Shown here one piece after another: positions 46,680-59,694 of a DNA stretch of 64,000 nucleotides (within the stretch, counting starts at the first letter, position 1; each line of letters begins with the position of its first letter). Under the pieces are notes generated by a model. It did no database searches. It was not told the origin of the DNA and was given only the letters and a program-made list of their open reading frames with translations. A program made the position numbers and the translations under genes. Location of the stretch: positions 260,645,177 through 260,709,176 of the forward strand of contig CM069432.1 of assembly GCA_035610365.1 (NCBI GenBank), in the 5' to 3' direction. Origin of the DNA: Aquatica leii. Taxonomy: Eukaryota > Arthropoda > Insecta > Coleoptera > Lampyridae.

Positions 46680-47690
46680 AGGAGAATACCCGGAGTAATC
46701 ATGGCTTTAGTTTCTCCTGAATTGACGTTCTGGTTGTTAATCATTGGTTTTTTTTCCATTCTTGTTGTGAGTAGATGTAGTATAGTTGTAGGTTTTGTCA
46801 TATCTGACCTCGATCTCTGAAGGTTTTAGGTCTGGGTTACCATCGGGAGATTGGATACTTGAGAAATTGTGAAATTTAGGAAAATTTCTTGTAGGTAATG
46901 GTGGGGTTTATGTAACAGGCATATTTCCTTAATTGTTAATTTCGATGTAGAGGTTGTATTCATCACAGGTAAGCGTTGTGGGTTGCCTGAAAATTTAAAA
47001 ATTCTAATTTTCAAAAAAGATGGTTTGTGATAAGAATTATCACTTCGTACAGAAAACTTAAGTATTTACACACTTCATGGGCGACGTTTCTAAAAGGCAG
47101 ACCTTGTGGTACATTTTTCACCAGTGGAAAAGTTTTGGAGTTGAAGCTGAAGGCAATTACGTTTATTCCAACAATTTTTGGTTTGTTGCTGCTTCTGCAG
47201 GAGTTCACGTAGTATGTACTGTTAAGAAAAAGAAACAGTAATTTACAGACCCCTTGGGTTTATTATAGCTTGTAATTTGGGTTCATTTTTGTTGTGGTTA
47301 TATCTTGCACTAAGTTAGTTTTTTGTGTAAATTATTTAAAACACTTAAGTTGAGGAAAGGGGTTACGAGTTTTTTTTGTGGTTAAGTAAATTTGACGTGC
47401 GCAGCCATTTTGCTACCGGCAGTGGCGTGTGCTTAAGATATATTAGAAGTAAGCGATTTTTTTTAACCACGGGCGTACCTGTTTATTTACCTTGGGGTTT
47501 ATTGTTGGGAAATTGGGATTAGCAAGCGCTTGGTACCACAATCCCCGACCGAGGGCGTATTTTGGTTCTAGAACCATATTTTTTTAATATTATGTACTAT
47601 GTAATTTTATGTAATATAAGGGTTTTTTGGAGCTATACTCCAGTTTTTCTCTTTGTTCCTTTTGTGCTGCATTCTAGCTTAGGAGGGGGG
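46680..47690. other. Region between Gypsy integrase and putative 3' LTR
   Basis: About 1 kb without a long reading frame. Probably the 3' untranslated part of the Gypsy element, ending in a purine run, AGGAGGGGGGAA, at 47681-47692. Confidence 0.35.
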
Positions 47691-47693
47691 AAC

Positions 47694-47918
47694 TGTTCTC
47701 CTACGGTGGAAATCCTGTAGGAAGCAATTTTGCTGGCGCCCAGTTTTCTTTGTGGCATCAACTTACCGCACGCCGTCTTCACTCGTGCTAGCCGGGGCCA
47801 TTCCTCTTTTCCACTCTAGGGAGGATTTGTTTGTTTAGTTATATAAGGTCTCATGCTCACTATCTTTTTCTTTTTATTTCCATTGTATATTTTCGAAATA
47901 AGACATTTAATTCAAACA
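47694..47918 (+). mobile_element. Putative Gypsy 3' LTR
   Basis: Starts TGTTCTCC directly after a polypurine tract, the classical arrangement at the start of a 3' LTR. It contains TTATATAAGG as a promoter TATA box followed by an initiator-like TCTCATGCTCAC, and could end at an ACA near 47918. The left LTR is not in the window, so the right boundary is a guess. A GGCGCC string lies 47 bp inside. Confidence 0.4.
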
Positions 47919-48104
47919 CCCAGATATTTTAGGCGTAGTCCTAGTCTCTTCTCGAGAGTTAAAACAAGAAGTAGAACTTGGCCTTTGCCATATTGTCGTT
48001 CGTGAACCCAAACGAACTGACGTTTTGCAAGAAATTTAGCTTGCATCTTTGGAGTGGCAAATTTCACTGAAGGAAAAAGTGTAGCGTAATTAACGAAGTG
48101 GTAA

Positions 48105-48980
48105 CTAAGATTTGGTGAGTTTTAAACTGTCTTCCTTGTTCATATTATATGGATGTTTTTCTATTTCCACAGTTTCGCGTATTACTTTGGGAGAATATAA
48201 AGGAGCTCTAGCCAGCACTTTAGTTTGGTCAAAGTTTAGCGCGTGTCCTTGGTTCCACATGTGTTCTGCCACAACTGATTTTGTTATTCTGCGGTGTTTG
48301 CAGTCAGCCATATGTTTTTTTATTCAATAGAGCGTCCCGTCTGTCCTATATAACTTGATCCACAGGAACAAGGAATTTTGTAAACTCCGGCATGTTTTAA
48401 AGCTCCTTGTTTGTCTTTAGCAGATGTAAACCAATTGTTCAAGTTATCCTCAGTCGTAAAGACAGTTGATATTATGTTTCTTTAGCTCTCTGCTTTTTTG
48501 TCTAGCAAACTCATACAGTATGGGAAATAAGCGGTGGTAGTAGGAGGTGATAAGTCTTGTTTGACTTTTGGATTTATTGCTTTTTCCCATGCTTTTTGAA
48601 TTTGATTATTTGATAAACGTATGGCTCTTTTAGCTAAATTATGTAAAACAGTGGCCTTCTGCACGGGATGCTGGTGAGATTTGGCGTTTAAGTATCTATT
48701 AGTGTGCGTTTTCTTTCTATAAATGGAATGTCCCCAATTTTACGTAATTTTTCTTTATCACCAGTACATCAAGAAAGGCTAGACCGCTGTTATGTTCTAA
48801 CTCCATAATTGAATGCTATTATGTACAGTTTAATGTTGAAAGAATTGAGTTAATTGATCTTTGCATGAGGCCATGCAACAAACGTGTTATCAACATATCT
48901 GAACCAAGGTTTTGGTTTTAACCCAACATTTTTCATAATTTCCGTTTGAAAATACTTCATATAAATATTGGAGAGAGCAG
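48105..48980 (-). pseudogene. Penelope-like element: RT palm to GIY-YIG endonuclease end
   Basis: Minus strand, from 48980: YMKYFQTEIMKNVG...PWFRYVDNTFVAWPH (about 48870-48960), the Penelope-type RT palm with YVDN in place of YVDD. Next is a spacer with RAIRLSNNQIQKAWE. Then come the C-terminal endonuclease segments KSVVAEHMWNQGHALNFDQTKVLA and VIRETVEIEKHPYNMN (48105-48311), the conserved end of the GIY-YIG domain. Frame changes separate the pieces. The opposite end of a Penelope-like element lies just to the right on the other strand. Confidence 0.8.
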
Positions 48981-49029
48981 TCAACTCATGGTCGCTCCTT
49001 CTACTTGTTTAAATAAGTTGTCCTTATAA

Positions 49030-49655
49030 CTAAAATAAGTGTTTTTAAGACAAAGTTCGATGATCAGAACTTCTACTTCGGTAATTCTCTCCTTGAGCAC
49101 AAACATCACTTCGTCGACCGGCGCAAACTACATTTTTACGAACAATCAAAAATAAAACAAACTAAGAAATACGAGCGATTACATCCCTCACTAGCTAAGG
49201 AAACGTTAGACGACCATAAAGTAATTGTCAAGATACAGTTTTGGATGAACAGACCACATCTTTGTTAAAGAAGGGTTTTAACTATGCTGTTGTCTAAGAA
49301 GAATTCTGAAACTATTCGACAAGATGTTTGCAACATTCTAAGAAAAGCAAAACCGCCACGCTCAAATATTAATAGAGAGGAGAGAAAAGCAGCTAAGCGG
49401 TTACGTGAGAACAAGAACATTTTAAAACTGAGAGCAGATCAAGGAAACTCTACATACAAGATTACAACGACAAAATGACGAACTTACTCTCGGAAGAATG
49501 CTACAAACGTCTACAGAGAAACTCTTTATGCACTAATGTAAACTCTAGCATCAAAAGCTCTACTACTATAGATATTAAGAAGAAACAAACTTTGATTGTC
49601 AAAAATCCAGTTATGCCACGAATCTACGGTCTTCCCTATCACGTATGAGGTTTTT
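49030..49655 (+). pseudogene. Penelope-like element: N-terminal region
   Basis: Plus-strand phrases in order: KKGFNYAV (about 49265), CNILRKAKPPRSNINREERKAAKRLREN (49284-49478), LKLRADQGNSTY, and in another frame MTNLLSEECYKRLQ and PVMPRIYGLP. This is the conserved N-terminal half of Penelope-like ORFs up to RT motif 1. It stops at the RIYGLP block, where intact elements continue with KIHK. Because the C-terminal half lies to the left on the minus strand, the two are parts of inverted copies or of a rearranged copy. Confidence 0.75.
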
Positions 49656-49659
49656 AGTC

Positions 49660-50080
49660 CAGTGGCATCTGGTCATGGTCATAACCCTAACATGCACTTA
49701 GTCGTATCGTTTTTGCAAGTAGTAACTAAGAGCGCCATTTTTCTACAAACTTTCTAGTGTTTTTATTATTTTAAAAATTCTAAAAACCCAAACTGGCGGC
49801 TCTAAGGTTATAACATATTTTGAAATTATAGCTATAAGTTTTCTACTGGGTTATTTCACTTTCTACTTTTGGTAGGATTTGTGTCAAAAATAATTCCTAA
49901 ACATTTAACAACGATCTCTTTGTGGGATGTACACGTTACCTGCTTGAAGACGCACTTTTGGAGTTATTTTATTTCCAAAGCAACACTACCTTTATTTTGT
50001 CCTAAGCAATTGTTTTATTAGTGGCTTCATTCATAGTTGCCATTAACCCTAACAGTTTAGTAGTCTTGTCTTGAAGTTTT
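49660..50080. other. Unassigned sequence
   Basis: No coding motif or repeat recognised between the Penelope-like fragment and the next LINE. Confidence 0.35.
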
Positions 50081-50084
50081 GAAC

Positions 50085-51420
50085 ACGAATAGAAGTTCAG
50101 GAAAGGACGAGATCGTATTAGAGGCCAAAAAATCGGGTGGTGAAGAATTGTTTAAGGCGATAAAAATTTATTTAATTGTTAATTCGAAAATAGTATAAAC
50201 CTTACAAAATGGTATAATGCTGTAACAATTATCCTACACAAGCGAGGTATAAGTAGTCTTGAGAACTATAGACCGATTAGTTTGTTATTGTACGTGTCGT
50301 ATCAGGTCTGCCAATGAAACGGGAAAATTTAACGTGGGGTTGGCAGCTCGTGGCGAAGTAATGTGAAAGTCAGTCGCCGGGCTGTTATAACCTGCATAAT
50401 CTGCCATTGGGTTTACAATGGAGCGTTGAACGGACGTGACTTCTTTCACTTAAAAATAAAAGTGTTTCAAACTAATCCACCTAGAACAACAACTCCAGCC
50501 CTCAAACAACGGATTTGCGGCGAGATTTAGGGTCATGCAAAACTTTCGAAAAAACTTCGACACCGTCGAATTGCCAGCAATATTGTCAGCGTTACAGCAA
50601 AGTAGAATTGAGTACAGGTGCGCTAAAACATATAACAGTATCTGTCAGACTCCACAAAAATACAAATAAGTGCATAATAGAACGAGGAATAAGACAAGGA
50701 GACATTATGGTTCTTAAAGTTTTTATAGCTGCGTTAGAATATGCACTTAAGAAAAAAAACTAGGACTATCGATGGAGAACACCTAATTTATATGCGTTGC
50801 CGATGACATTGTCATAACAACGAACAATTTTAAAATTGCTCAACATATACTATAAGAACTAAAAACAACTTCAGTAAGTAGTGGCCAAAATATAAACTTT
50901 TAAAAAAATTAAAATCGTGACCAATTTAGTTACAAGTAACAACATGGAAGTTGATGGAAACTTAGTAGAACAGGTTCACGATTATAAATATTTGGGCCAC
51001 GAAATAAGAATGGTCAGGGACAATCCTTATAGGGAAAATACCAAACAAAGCAGTCAACATTTATGCTGAGGGTAGCTCAGAAATCGAGGGCAAGAGGAAT
51101 GTTAGACGTTACAAGAAAAAACACGATACCCAATGCACAATCAGACAGGGAACAAAATTAACCGACATAATCAAAAACATAGCAAAATTTAAATGTTGTA
51201 GGACAGGTCGTGTGGTTCGCATGAACGACAATAGGTGGAATTAGAGACGGGTAGAATAGAGGTCTAGAAAGGGCAAGAGGAGCCGAGGTAGACTATCAAC
51301 AAGATGGAGCGATGAGTTGCAGACAACTGCATTAACAGAGTCTAATACAGATAAGAATGAAAGACAGAGGAGACCTACATGCAGTAGTGGACAAGAGAGA
51401 AAATCTTGTCACTCACTCAC
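50085..51420 (+). pseudogene. LINE reverse transcriptase and C-terminal tail, decayed
   Basis: Plus-strand pieces: ILHKRGISSLENYRPISL (50225-50285), the entry to the RT fingers. Then about 200 bp of unrelated or scrambled sequence, the palm segment FRVMQNF...NFDTVELPAILSALQQSRIEY (50515-50610), RGIRQGDIM (50690), and CVADDIVITTNN (about 50795-50830), a derivative of the YADD-type active site. YLGHEIRMV follows. The tail holds VVRMNDNRW and KRSRGRLSTRWSDEL (51.2-51.33 kb). Same type as the LINE at 3.4-5.9 kb, opposite strand. Numerous stops. Confidence 0.8.
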
Positions 51421-51539
51421 AACTAATTTTAAATTTTTCTATTTTTGATATAGTCGTCAATCATCTTTAAGATTTAATATATAGATTTATATCTATATTT
51501 TTACCTGTCAGCTCGGCTAATATAACATTTCAATGTAAC

Positions 51540-52400
51540 GAGTTACGCGGTTTTCTCAATATCTATATAATTACACACAATTTCCTGCCCCATATATTTC
51601 AATTTTTTTTGGGTCATATTCTTGATTTCTATCGTCACTGTCGTAGTTAATCTCTTCTTTACAATTTTATATTGTTTTTCAAAAAGCATAATTTGCCTCT
51701 TCAATCTTCTTGCGGTCATATGCCCGTATATCTTTGGTCTAGAATCTCCTGCACTTTTCTCATTTTTGTACGTCTTAAGCAACAGCACTATATCTGTTAG
51801 TTTTCACCTTTGTGGAAACTTTTCTTTCTTCGAGTGTTGTTATATCTTCTCAACTCAAGATTTGCTGCTTGGGTACGTAACTTTTCTTTGGGTTAATGTG
51901 GAATTGCCAAAGCTCTCTTCTCTCTGAGTTTGTTTGCTGCGTTTACCAGATTTTTTTGCATTAATTAAATTGCGATGGTACTGTGAAGTTCTTTCTTTAT
52001 GTTCTCTAAAACAACTGTCTTGTTATTTTCATTTTATTTGATCGTTGTTTTTGTAGCCAGATTCTCTCAGTCTCTTAACCATAATTTAATAGTTCTGACT
52101 TTTCGAGTTCATATCTAATGGCCGGAATTATCGGTTTGGTTGATTCCCGTATATTGCCGTACACACGCAGCTCTGATTTCTTATTTTATCATTCTACAAG
52201 TTCTACCATGAAGCTTTTTATCCTGGTCTGTAGAGTACCTTTGCTTGACAGTCACGGTGGAATACTGTGCGGTGATTACTCATATACCAAATTGCTGCTT
52301 TTTTTACAGTTTTTAGTATTTTTGGCATCATACTAGATACAGTTTTCTTATAATTTTGTGATCTAAGGTGGTGATGTAGTCAGCATATCTTTGAATATGT
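51540..52400 (-). pseudogene. Possible LINE endonuclease-RT linker
   Basis: The minus strand shows TTLDHKIIRKLYLV near 52350, compatible with the terminal SDH motif of the apurinic-type endonuclease. Long lysine/arginine-rich stretches follow (51543-51788 and around 51.9 kb), of the kind found between endonuclease and RT in insect LINEs. No single motif is decisive, and the call rests on composition and order. Confidence 0.3.
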
Positions 52401-52639
52401 TAGTCGTCGACAACCATGCGTCACAGTAGATATGAGATTATTATTTTCTAAGAACGACTATTTTTTGGTTACATGACTTAGTAAAATTTACTAATGAGGA
52501 GAATGAGAAGCGTGTTGAGCAAAAAAATGTTAAGTATGTTTATTTTATGTCTTCATTTTCTGTGGTTTAGGCTGTGGGTTGTCTATTAGTCAGTTCGCCG
52601 AAAAGGAATTTTGTTCCATGAATTTCTGTGAATTGAAAC

Positions 52640-53790
52640 AACAATTTCAATACGATCATGAATTTATTGAAGTGAAATAAATCAGAACTGATTGTTGTGA
52701 CAATAATGTTTTGGTGTTTTTAATTCGTTCATCACAACGCTTGGTAACGAATGATATTTTTCCGTCTGGTAAGAAAACAAATACGTTCCATGATTTACCG
52801 ACTCTCGAGCACGCCACGTACAACTGCCCGTGATAAAAGCACGACAATTCAAGGTTTATTCCACCCACTTCCAACGATTGGCTTTGCGATTTATTGGTCG
52901 TCATTGCCAATGCAAGGAGAACCGGAAATTGGACACGCGTAAATTAAAACCGCAATTCGGTTGGAATCAGAACATCCTTACCTTTCAATTTTCTTATGAT
53001 TATCATTGCTTCAATCACGTTGTTCATCCCAAATGATTATTTTGCAATTCTGTAGTGTTTTCATTGCTGATTTTTTGTCAATGTTGCACTTCGCTTTACT
53101 GTCGTTTGTAAATTTAGTGGCAGTTTGATTTCACAATGAACCATTTGTCTTCCTTCTAACAATAAGGCAGTGATCCCAGAGGATGATACGATCAGGAACG
53201 TTTTACCAGTTCCGCCAGGTGCACTTAGGAAGAAAATTCCTCCGTAGCCGTCGTCAACTCCTATCCTCAATGTGTCGTACGCATTTTTCTCTTTCTGCTG
53301 CGGATTCAAAAGTGACTGATTGACTCAAAGCATTTGTATCGCATTGCTGTTCTCTGCTCTAGTCTCATTGTGCATCTCCGTGTTAGATTCGTACTTGATG
53401 TAAAATTTGTCATCCGCGAGTGTGTGATACAAATGAGTGTCATCCTGAAGCAAATTTAAATACTGACAGACTTAACATGTTGCGCTCAAATCACCATTGA
53501 CAGTTCGTAGAAGTTTTAATCAAGTCGGTCCATGAACATTAACCAATAACAAACTATGGTAAAAACATTTGTCATTGCTTGGATGAACTGTGTAACTGCA
53601 TCCCAAGGCATCGTATGTAGGAACAGACTTTCCGTGTTTCTGACGTTGGAATTTTTTTGATCCATGACTCATAATAGGTGGCACTTAAGAAATTCTTATT
53701 CGATTTGCTTGCAAACGTTATCTACGCTTTCCGTCAGTCTCATTGACTCTACGATCATGTAGAGGTGTTTTATTATGTCGTGAACTATGA
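52640..53790 (-). pseudogene. Helitron (Rep/PIF1-type) helicase fragment
   Basis: Minus-strand order from 53790: KSVPTYDALG and CFYHSLLLVNVHGPT (53.5-53.65 kb), LLRTVNGDLSATC and QDDTHLYHTLAD, then GGIFFLSAPGGTGKTFL with the Walker A motif (about 53190-53240). GITALLLEGRQMVH and KLPLNLQT follow. After a large deletion the C-terminal helicase motif NKSQSQSLEVGGINL...HGQLYVACSRVG ends near 52656. These are the conserved blocks of insect Helitron helicases. The middle of the helicase and the whole Rep nuclease are absent. No 3' hairpin plus CTRR terminus was found. Confidence 0.85.
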
Positions 53791-54085
53791 CCTTGAGTCG
53801 AAATCAGAACTAAATTAAAAATTTGACAAGTCTAAGTATAACTCAAAAACGATAGTCTATTTAAAATGCAAACACGTCAAAAAAAATGTAACTTATTTAA
53901 AAATAATCGCATAATTACATATTTCATAATACGTAGAGACAAATACAAAGACAAAGCAAAGATAGCTTAGGAAAATGTACCGGTGAATGTTTGTCAGATG
54001 TTTTGACATGAATTGGTTACAGCGTCACAGTTCACTAGATCCTGAAAGACTTCTAATATGAATTCAGAATTTGTTGTTGTTACTA

Positions 54086-54180
54086 AAACATGTGACAGTA
54101 GAACTGTCAAACTGAACGTTGCTTTTTTTGTTATTATGAAAATATGTGACAGTAGATCTGTCAAATTAAACGTTACATTT
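54086..54180. repeat. Duplicated short palindrome
   Basis: ATGTGACAGTAGAACTGTCAAA (54090-54111) recurs at 54146-54167 as ATGTGACAGTAGATCTGTCAAA, both followed by an ACGTT-containing phrase. Each contains TGACAG...CTGTCA, a 6-bp-arm inverted repeat. Spacing is 56 bp. Function unknown. Confidence 0.5.
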
Positions 54181-54199
54181 TTAATTGAGATTTTTATAC

Positions 54200-56435
54200 A
54201 AAAACACCATCCAAATTTTTAACTTCCGGTGGATTTTCCAAAAATTTTCTTTCATACAAAGTTTGTCCTGACATGGCATATTTTGACTATTAGGGGTGTC
54301 CTCTATGTATTGTAGGTTATGGTAATTTACATAATTTTTTGTTTTTATAAGTGAATTTGTCTCGATGGAAAGGAGAAGATTCTCGTCTCGGTTTCGATAC
54401 AAGTATATCAAGGACTTTCTGTTTGGTCGATTAGCGCGTTTTTAATTATTTTTTTTTTCGCATTGTAGATACTTTAACTCTTGGTTATTATTTTTTCAAC
54501 AATAAAGTTTAATATGTACAGTATGTTTGCGCACACGAATCTGAATGTGTGTACTTTTAAGAGCAGAAAAAATTTTCAAGTACAAAAATGGTTTTAAATA
54601 AACTGTAGATCAAGCTTATCACACAAAGTTGATCGGTTGTAATGCACAGCAAATATTTATTTGTTTTTATTTACTATGCAGCTTTGTCAGTGAGCTTTGC
54701 ATTTACACAATTAATATTCTTTATCGTGCTATTAGAGTAACGAATGTATTTTTAACGTGCTTTTTATTCAATGTAAAGGTTAGTGTAGTTAACAAATTTC
54801 GACCAATTCGACAGTTGTATTACCAAATGTTCGATGTATTTGAGATTTATATTTGTTTGTGAAAGTAGGCATTCATTATTTTAAAGCTCATGACAAACAC
54901 TAACTCGAACAAAATTGGAAATAAATTTAAAATACAGTATTTCTATTTGTGTTTGTTTATGTAATATGATTTATTGTTGCTAATTTTAACTTGATGTAAA
55001 CGATAAAATTTTCATAATTAGTTTTTAATTTCAAAACTATTGTTAAGTATTGTAATCAAAAGTCGTAACGCAACACAACGATTGATCATTCGATACAAAA
55101 ATAAACTAATAACACATTTATTGGAAAAAATAAATTAATTATATGGCTCTTTACCTTGTTTAATTTATTCTATTTAATCACTTTATTTTACAAAGTCAAT
55201 AGTGTCCCAACGGGATCGTTTAAGAAAAATTTAATTTGAGAAATGTTTGCAAGACAATTGTTGTTAAGTACAATTATTTTCTAATAATAATAGTATAAGT
55301 TTTGGGGTCTAATATTAGGTCACGCACCTAGATTAGGCATTTAAGTTTTGATAATGGCTAACAAAAGTTATGCAATGTGATTATTTATTACCTATTGTAA
55401 CTGAAATGGATTAATAGAATCGAATTGAATGATCTTTTGTGTTTCAACAGATTAAAACGTACGAATTTAATGGTCTTTTTGATGCAAAGACGTTCAAAAA
55501 ACGTTTAATTGTTTAATTTTTAGGAATTTTAAATCAAGGTAAAAAATAGAAATCGTCATTTAAAAATTAAGTGGGTACTTTTAATATAAATTTTTTATAT
55601 TTAGGGACAATCAAGTAATTATTCAAATTTTTTTGAATTTTTTCTCAAAGAAATTTCGAAATAAAATGTTCATACAATTATAAATACCAGTAATTAATAT
55701 CAAACTATATGACCCCCTTTATTATTAACGCATTTTTGCAGTGGTTTAGACATTGACGCTACTAAATGCTAGAGGTAATCGACTTCAATCGTCTCCTATA
55801 AAACTTTAATTGCTGCAATTAATTATTTTCGTTTTTTTGTTATCATTGATCTTCAATATTTATTCAATCGATTTAAAAGTTTTTGTAATACATTGAAACA
55901 AATTTTACATATTATATTAATAGTTATTTAACGAACAAGGTTGTTAATGATACTGAATAATAATTTGAACGCCGTGAGCGAGTATAACGAGCGAACGGGT
56001 TAATATTGTTGAGATTATTTGTCGCCGATTAACAAATGAGTTACTTTAAAGTTTTTTTGTAGGTACGGGTGAGGTTATAAGAAAACTAAAGTATAGGAAC
56101 TAAACTGTTGTTATATCTAGTAGTCGTGCAATATCGTTAAATCAGTGGTTGCTAACGATTTCATTGATTGCACTACAAAATTGTTCATTATTAGAAATTC
56201 ATTCATTATTTAAAAATTGATCTTAATAGATGTCATTAACGATCTATTACTAAAGAAAGTAAAAACTGAAAAACCATCTATTACAATTTTTTTCGTAAAA
56301 ATTGATTCCAATTTATTAAAGAAAAACTTAAAACCAAAAAAATTGTAAAATAAAAACAAGGCCTTTTTGTTTTTAATTTGAAGTTATTGGTGGAAAATGG
56401 ATTGTTTTTTGGTTTAGAAAAATTTCTGATAATAA
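54200..56435. other. Unassigned very AT-rich sequence
   Basis: No coding motif. A CpG-bearing phrase, GCCGTGAGCGAGTATAACGAG, near 55971 stands out against the AT-rich background, but I can attach no function to it. Confidence 0.4.
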
Positions 56436-56439
56436 GTAA

Positions 56440-59400
56440 ATATGATATAAGTATTTTATTATTCAGTTTTAATTAGTTTGCAAGTGTCCTCAGTCATTGC
56501 ATATTTATAATGAAATTGAAAATTTTGTAAAAATAGTATTTAAAAAATTGGTTTTTAACTGGATTTTGTTGCACATTTGAACACAATGCTGAGTAAAATT
56601 TGCTTGACAGTCTGTATTTAAGTTAGTGTCTCGTTTTTCTTCTTCTTGAGTGTGCATCATATAATAGGCCTTAAACAGAACTCACTCACTAAATTGTTTT
56701 AACTTTAATAGAACTCAGGTTATGAGCAAATCCAAATTATTTTACGAGCCAAAACATTTTTTAAAAACTAATAATTCAGCAAAATATAAAAAAATTAGTG
56801 CTGTATACTAATAAACTTTTTTTGAATTGAAGTATCTTGAAAAACTATTAAAATATTGCAATAGTTTCGTCAGTATTTTTTTACAAACGGTAATTATTAT
56901 TAACTTTTATTATGGTTAATATTTTAATTCAAAATCCAGCTTTCTGCAATCGGCCCTTAATATTTTATTAAAAAAGTGTCATCATTTACTTGCACATTTA
57001 AAATAAAACTAAACATTATTCTTTTATAGGAATGTATTGTAAATTTGAACATAATACAGAAGTAAAATTTACTTGACATGTTTGTATTTAGAAACAGGTG
57101 GTGTCTCGTATTTTCTTTTCTTGAGTGTGTCATAAGATAGGCATTAAAAGAACGCATTTAACCGTTTTAACTTTAATAGTACTTAATTTATGACACAATC
57201 TAACATTTTTTGAAGAACTGTAAGAAAAAAATTTAAAAACTTGTATACTAATAAACTTTACTTTTTTTAAGCAAGCTTGTAACATTAAACATAATTCAGG
57301 AATCTTGAATCTTCAGTATTTTTTACACATATTAATTATGCGGTAATCGTTGAATTAACTTTTATTATGTTAATATTTTATTTAAACTTTCAGCTTTTAT
57401 TAATTATGCAAATGTCTTGATTCCCTCTACGCATTTAGTATAATAAAATTGAAAATTTTGTTGAAATGGTAACTGAAAAAATTAGTCTTTTACAGAATTG
57501 TATTGCAAATTTCAACATAATTCTGAGTCAAATTTACTTGATATGTTTACATTTAGAAACAGGTAGTGTCTCGTTTTTTCTTTTGTTGAGTGTACATGAT
57601 ATGATAGGCGTTGAATAGAACTTTAGCAAGAACTCATTAAATTGTTTTAGCTTTATTAGAACTCAATTTATAAACTAATCTAAATTCGTCTACATGCCAA
57701 AAAATCTAACATTTTGGAAGAACAATGCGAGTTCAAAAAATTTATAAAGTTTGTACTGTATACTAATAAACTTTACTTTAAGTGAGGTTGTCACACTAAA
57801 TGTCATTAAAGGATTATTGTTACTAATAAAATATTGTTATACGCCAATAATTTCTTCAACATTTTTTTACAAACATTGATTATGAGGTAATCGTTGAATT
57901 AACTTTTATTATGTTTGATATTTTATTTAAAGTTTTAGCTTTTATTTATTATGCAAATCCCTTGATTCACTTGCACATTTAGTATGTTAAAATTCAAATT
58001 TTTTTGAAATCGTAACTGAAAAAATTAGTCTTTTACAGAATTGTGTTGCAAATTTAAACGTAATGCCGAGTCAAATTTACTTGATATGCTTCCATCTGGA
58101 ATTGGGTAGTGTCTCGTTTTTTCTTTTGTCGAGTGTACATCATATGATAGGCGTTGAATAGAACTTTAGCAAGAATTCATTAAATTGTTTTAACTCTAAT
58201 AGAACTCAAGTTATGAACCAATCTAAATTCGTCTACATATCAAAAATCTAACATTTTCTAAGAACAATAATAGTTCACGAAATTTATAAAACTTGTACTG
58301 TGTACTAATACACTTTACTTTAAATGAGGTTATCACCCTAAATGCAATTGAAGGATCTTCAAATACTATTAAATATTATTGGACGGCAACAGTTTCTTTA
58401 ATATTTTTTTTACCAACGTTAATTATGAGGTAATCCTTGAATTAAAGTTCATTATGTTTAAGTTTCAGCTTTTGTTAGTTTGCAAATGGCTTGACTCATT
58501 TGCACATTGAAAATTTTATTAAAATCGTTTTTGATAAAATTAGTCTCACGAAATTGAATTGCAAATTTGAACACAAAACTGAAGTAAAATCTACTTGACA
58601 TGTTTGTAGTTAGAAACAGGTAGTGTACGTTTTTTCCTTTCTTGAGTGTACATCATTTGATATGATATTAAACAGAACTTTAGCAAGTACTCATTTATTT
58701 TTAAAACTATTTCTGTAAACATACGCTAAAGGTCATTGAGGGATCTTGAAATATTATTAAAATATTGTACGGCAATAGTTTCTTCAGTATTTTTTACGAA
58801 CGTTGATTATGAGGGAATATCTGAATTAACTTTTATTATGGTTAATATGTTATTTAAAGCTCCAGCTTTAATTAATTAAACCGATGTCGTCCTCCTTCAC
58901 TTGCACATTAAAATTTAATTTTTTTTTAAAAACGTAACCGAATAAATTCAGCTTTTATAGAATTGCATTGCAGATTTGAACATAATGCGAATTAAGATTT
59001 ACTTGACATGTTTGTATTTAAAAACAGGCAGTGTCCCGCTTTTTCTTTTTTTGAGTGTACATCATATGATGAACTTTAGCAACATCTCATTAAATTGTTT
59101 TGACTTTGATAGAACTTAAATTATGAGTCAATCCAAATTCTTTTACGAGTCAAAAAATCGAACTTTTTCGAAAAACAATACGAGTTCAGAAAATTTATAA
59201 AACTTGTGCTGTATAATAATAAACTTTACTTTTTTTAAGTGAGGTTGTATGTAATTGAAGAATCTTAAAATACTAAAGTATTGTTGTACGAATATAGTTC
59301 TTCAGTATTGTTTTACGAATGTTGAATGAATGAATGTATGAATTCACTTTTATTATGCTTAAAATTTTACATAAAGTTTTTGCTTTAATTAATTACGTAA

Positions 59401-59690
59401 ATGTCTTCATTCGTTTTCACATTTATAATAAAATATAAAAAAAAATTTGTTAACGTAACCGAAAAATCATAAAATTTACTCGACATGTTTGTATTTAAGG
59501 TAGTATCCTGTTTTTTTTTATTGAGTGTACATAGGCTTTGAGCAGAATTGTTGCAAAAACTCATTAAATTGTTTTAACTTTGATAGAACTTAAATTATGA
59601 GTCAATCCAAATTCTTACATAAAGAAATGAAGAAACATTTTAAAAACTTGTGCTGTATACTAATCAAATGTTTTATTTCAAGTTAATTCA
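56440..59690 (+). repeat. Tandem array of seven AT-rich units averaging about 480 bp (satellite-like)
   Basis: A shared phrase (ACTTGACATGTTTGTATTTA followed by a GTGTCTCG and TTGAGTGTRCAT block) occurs at about 56602, 57070, 57536, 58078, 58590, 59001 and 59479. This gives units of roughly 468, 466, 542, 512, 411 and 478 bp. Other landmarks repeat in the same order in each: CTATACTAATAAACTTTA, TTAACTTTTATTATG, and AATTGTTTTAACTTTAATAGAACT. Units are diverged by substitutions and indels. There is no coding frame. Tandem order, unit length and AT-richness fit satellite DNA. Confidence 0.9.
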
Positions 59691-59694
59691 ATTC

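Noticed and set aside
56440-59690. Regular repeats considered as a CRISPR array.
   Set aside because: Units are roughly 410-540 bp, AT-rich and diverged, with no short repeat/spacer structure, and the context is eukaryotic.
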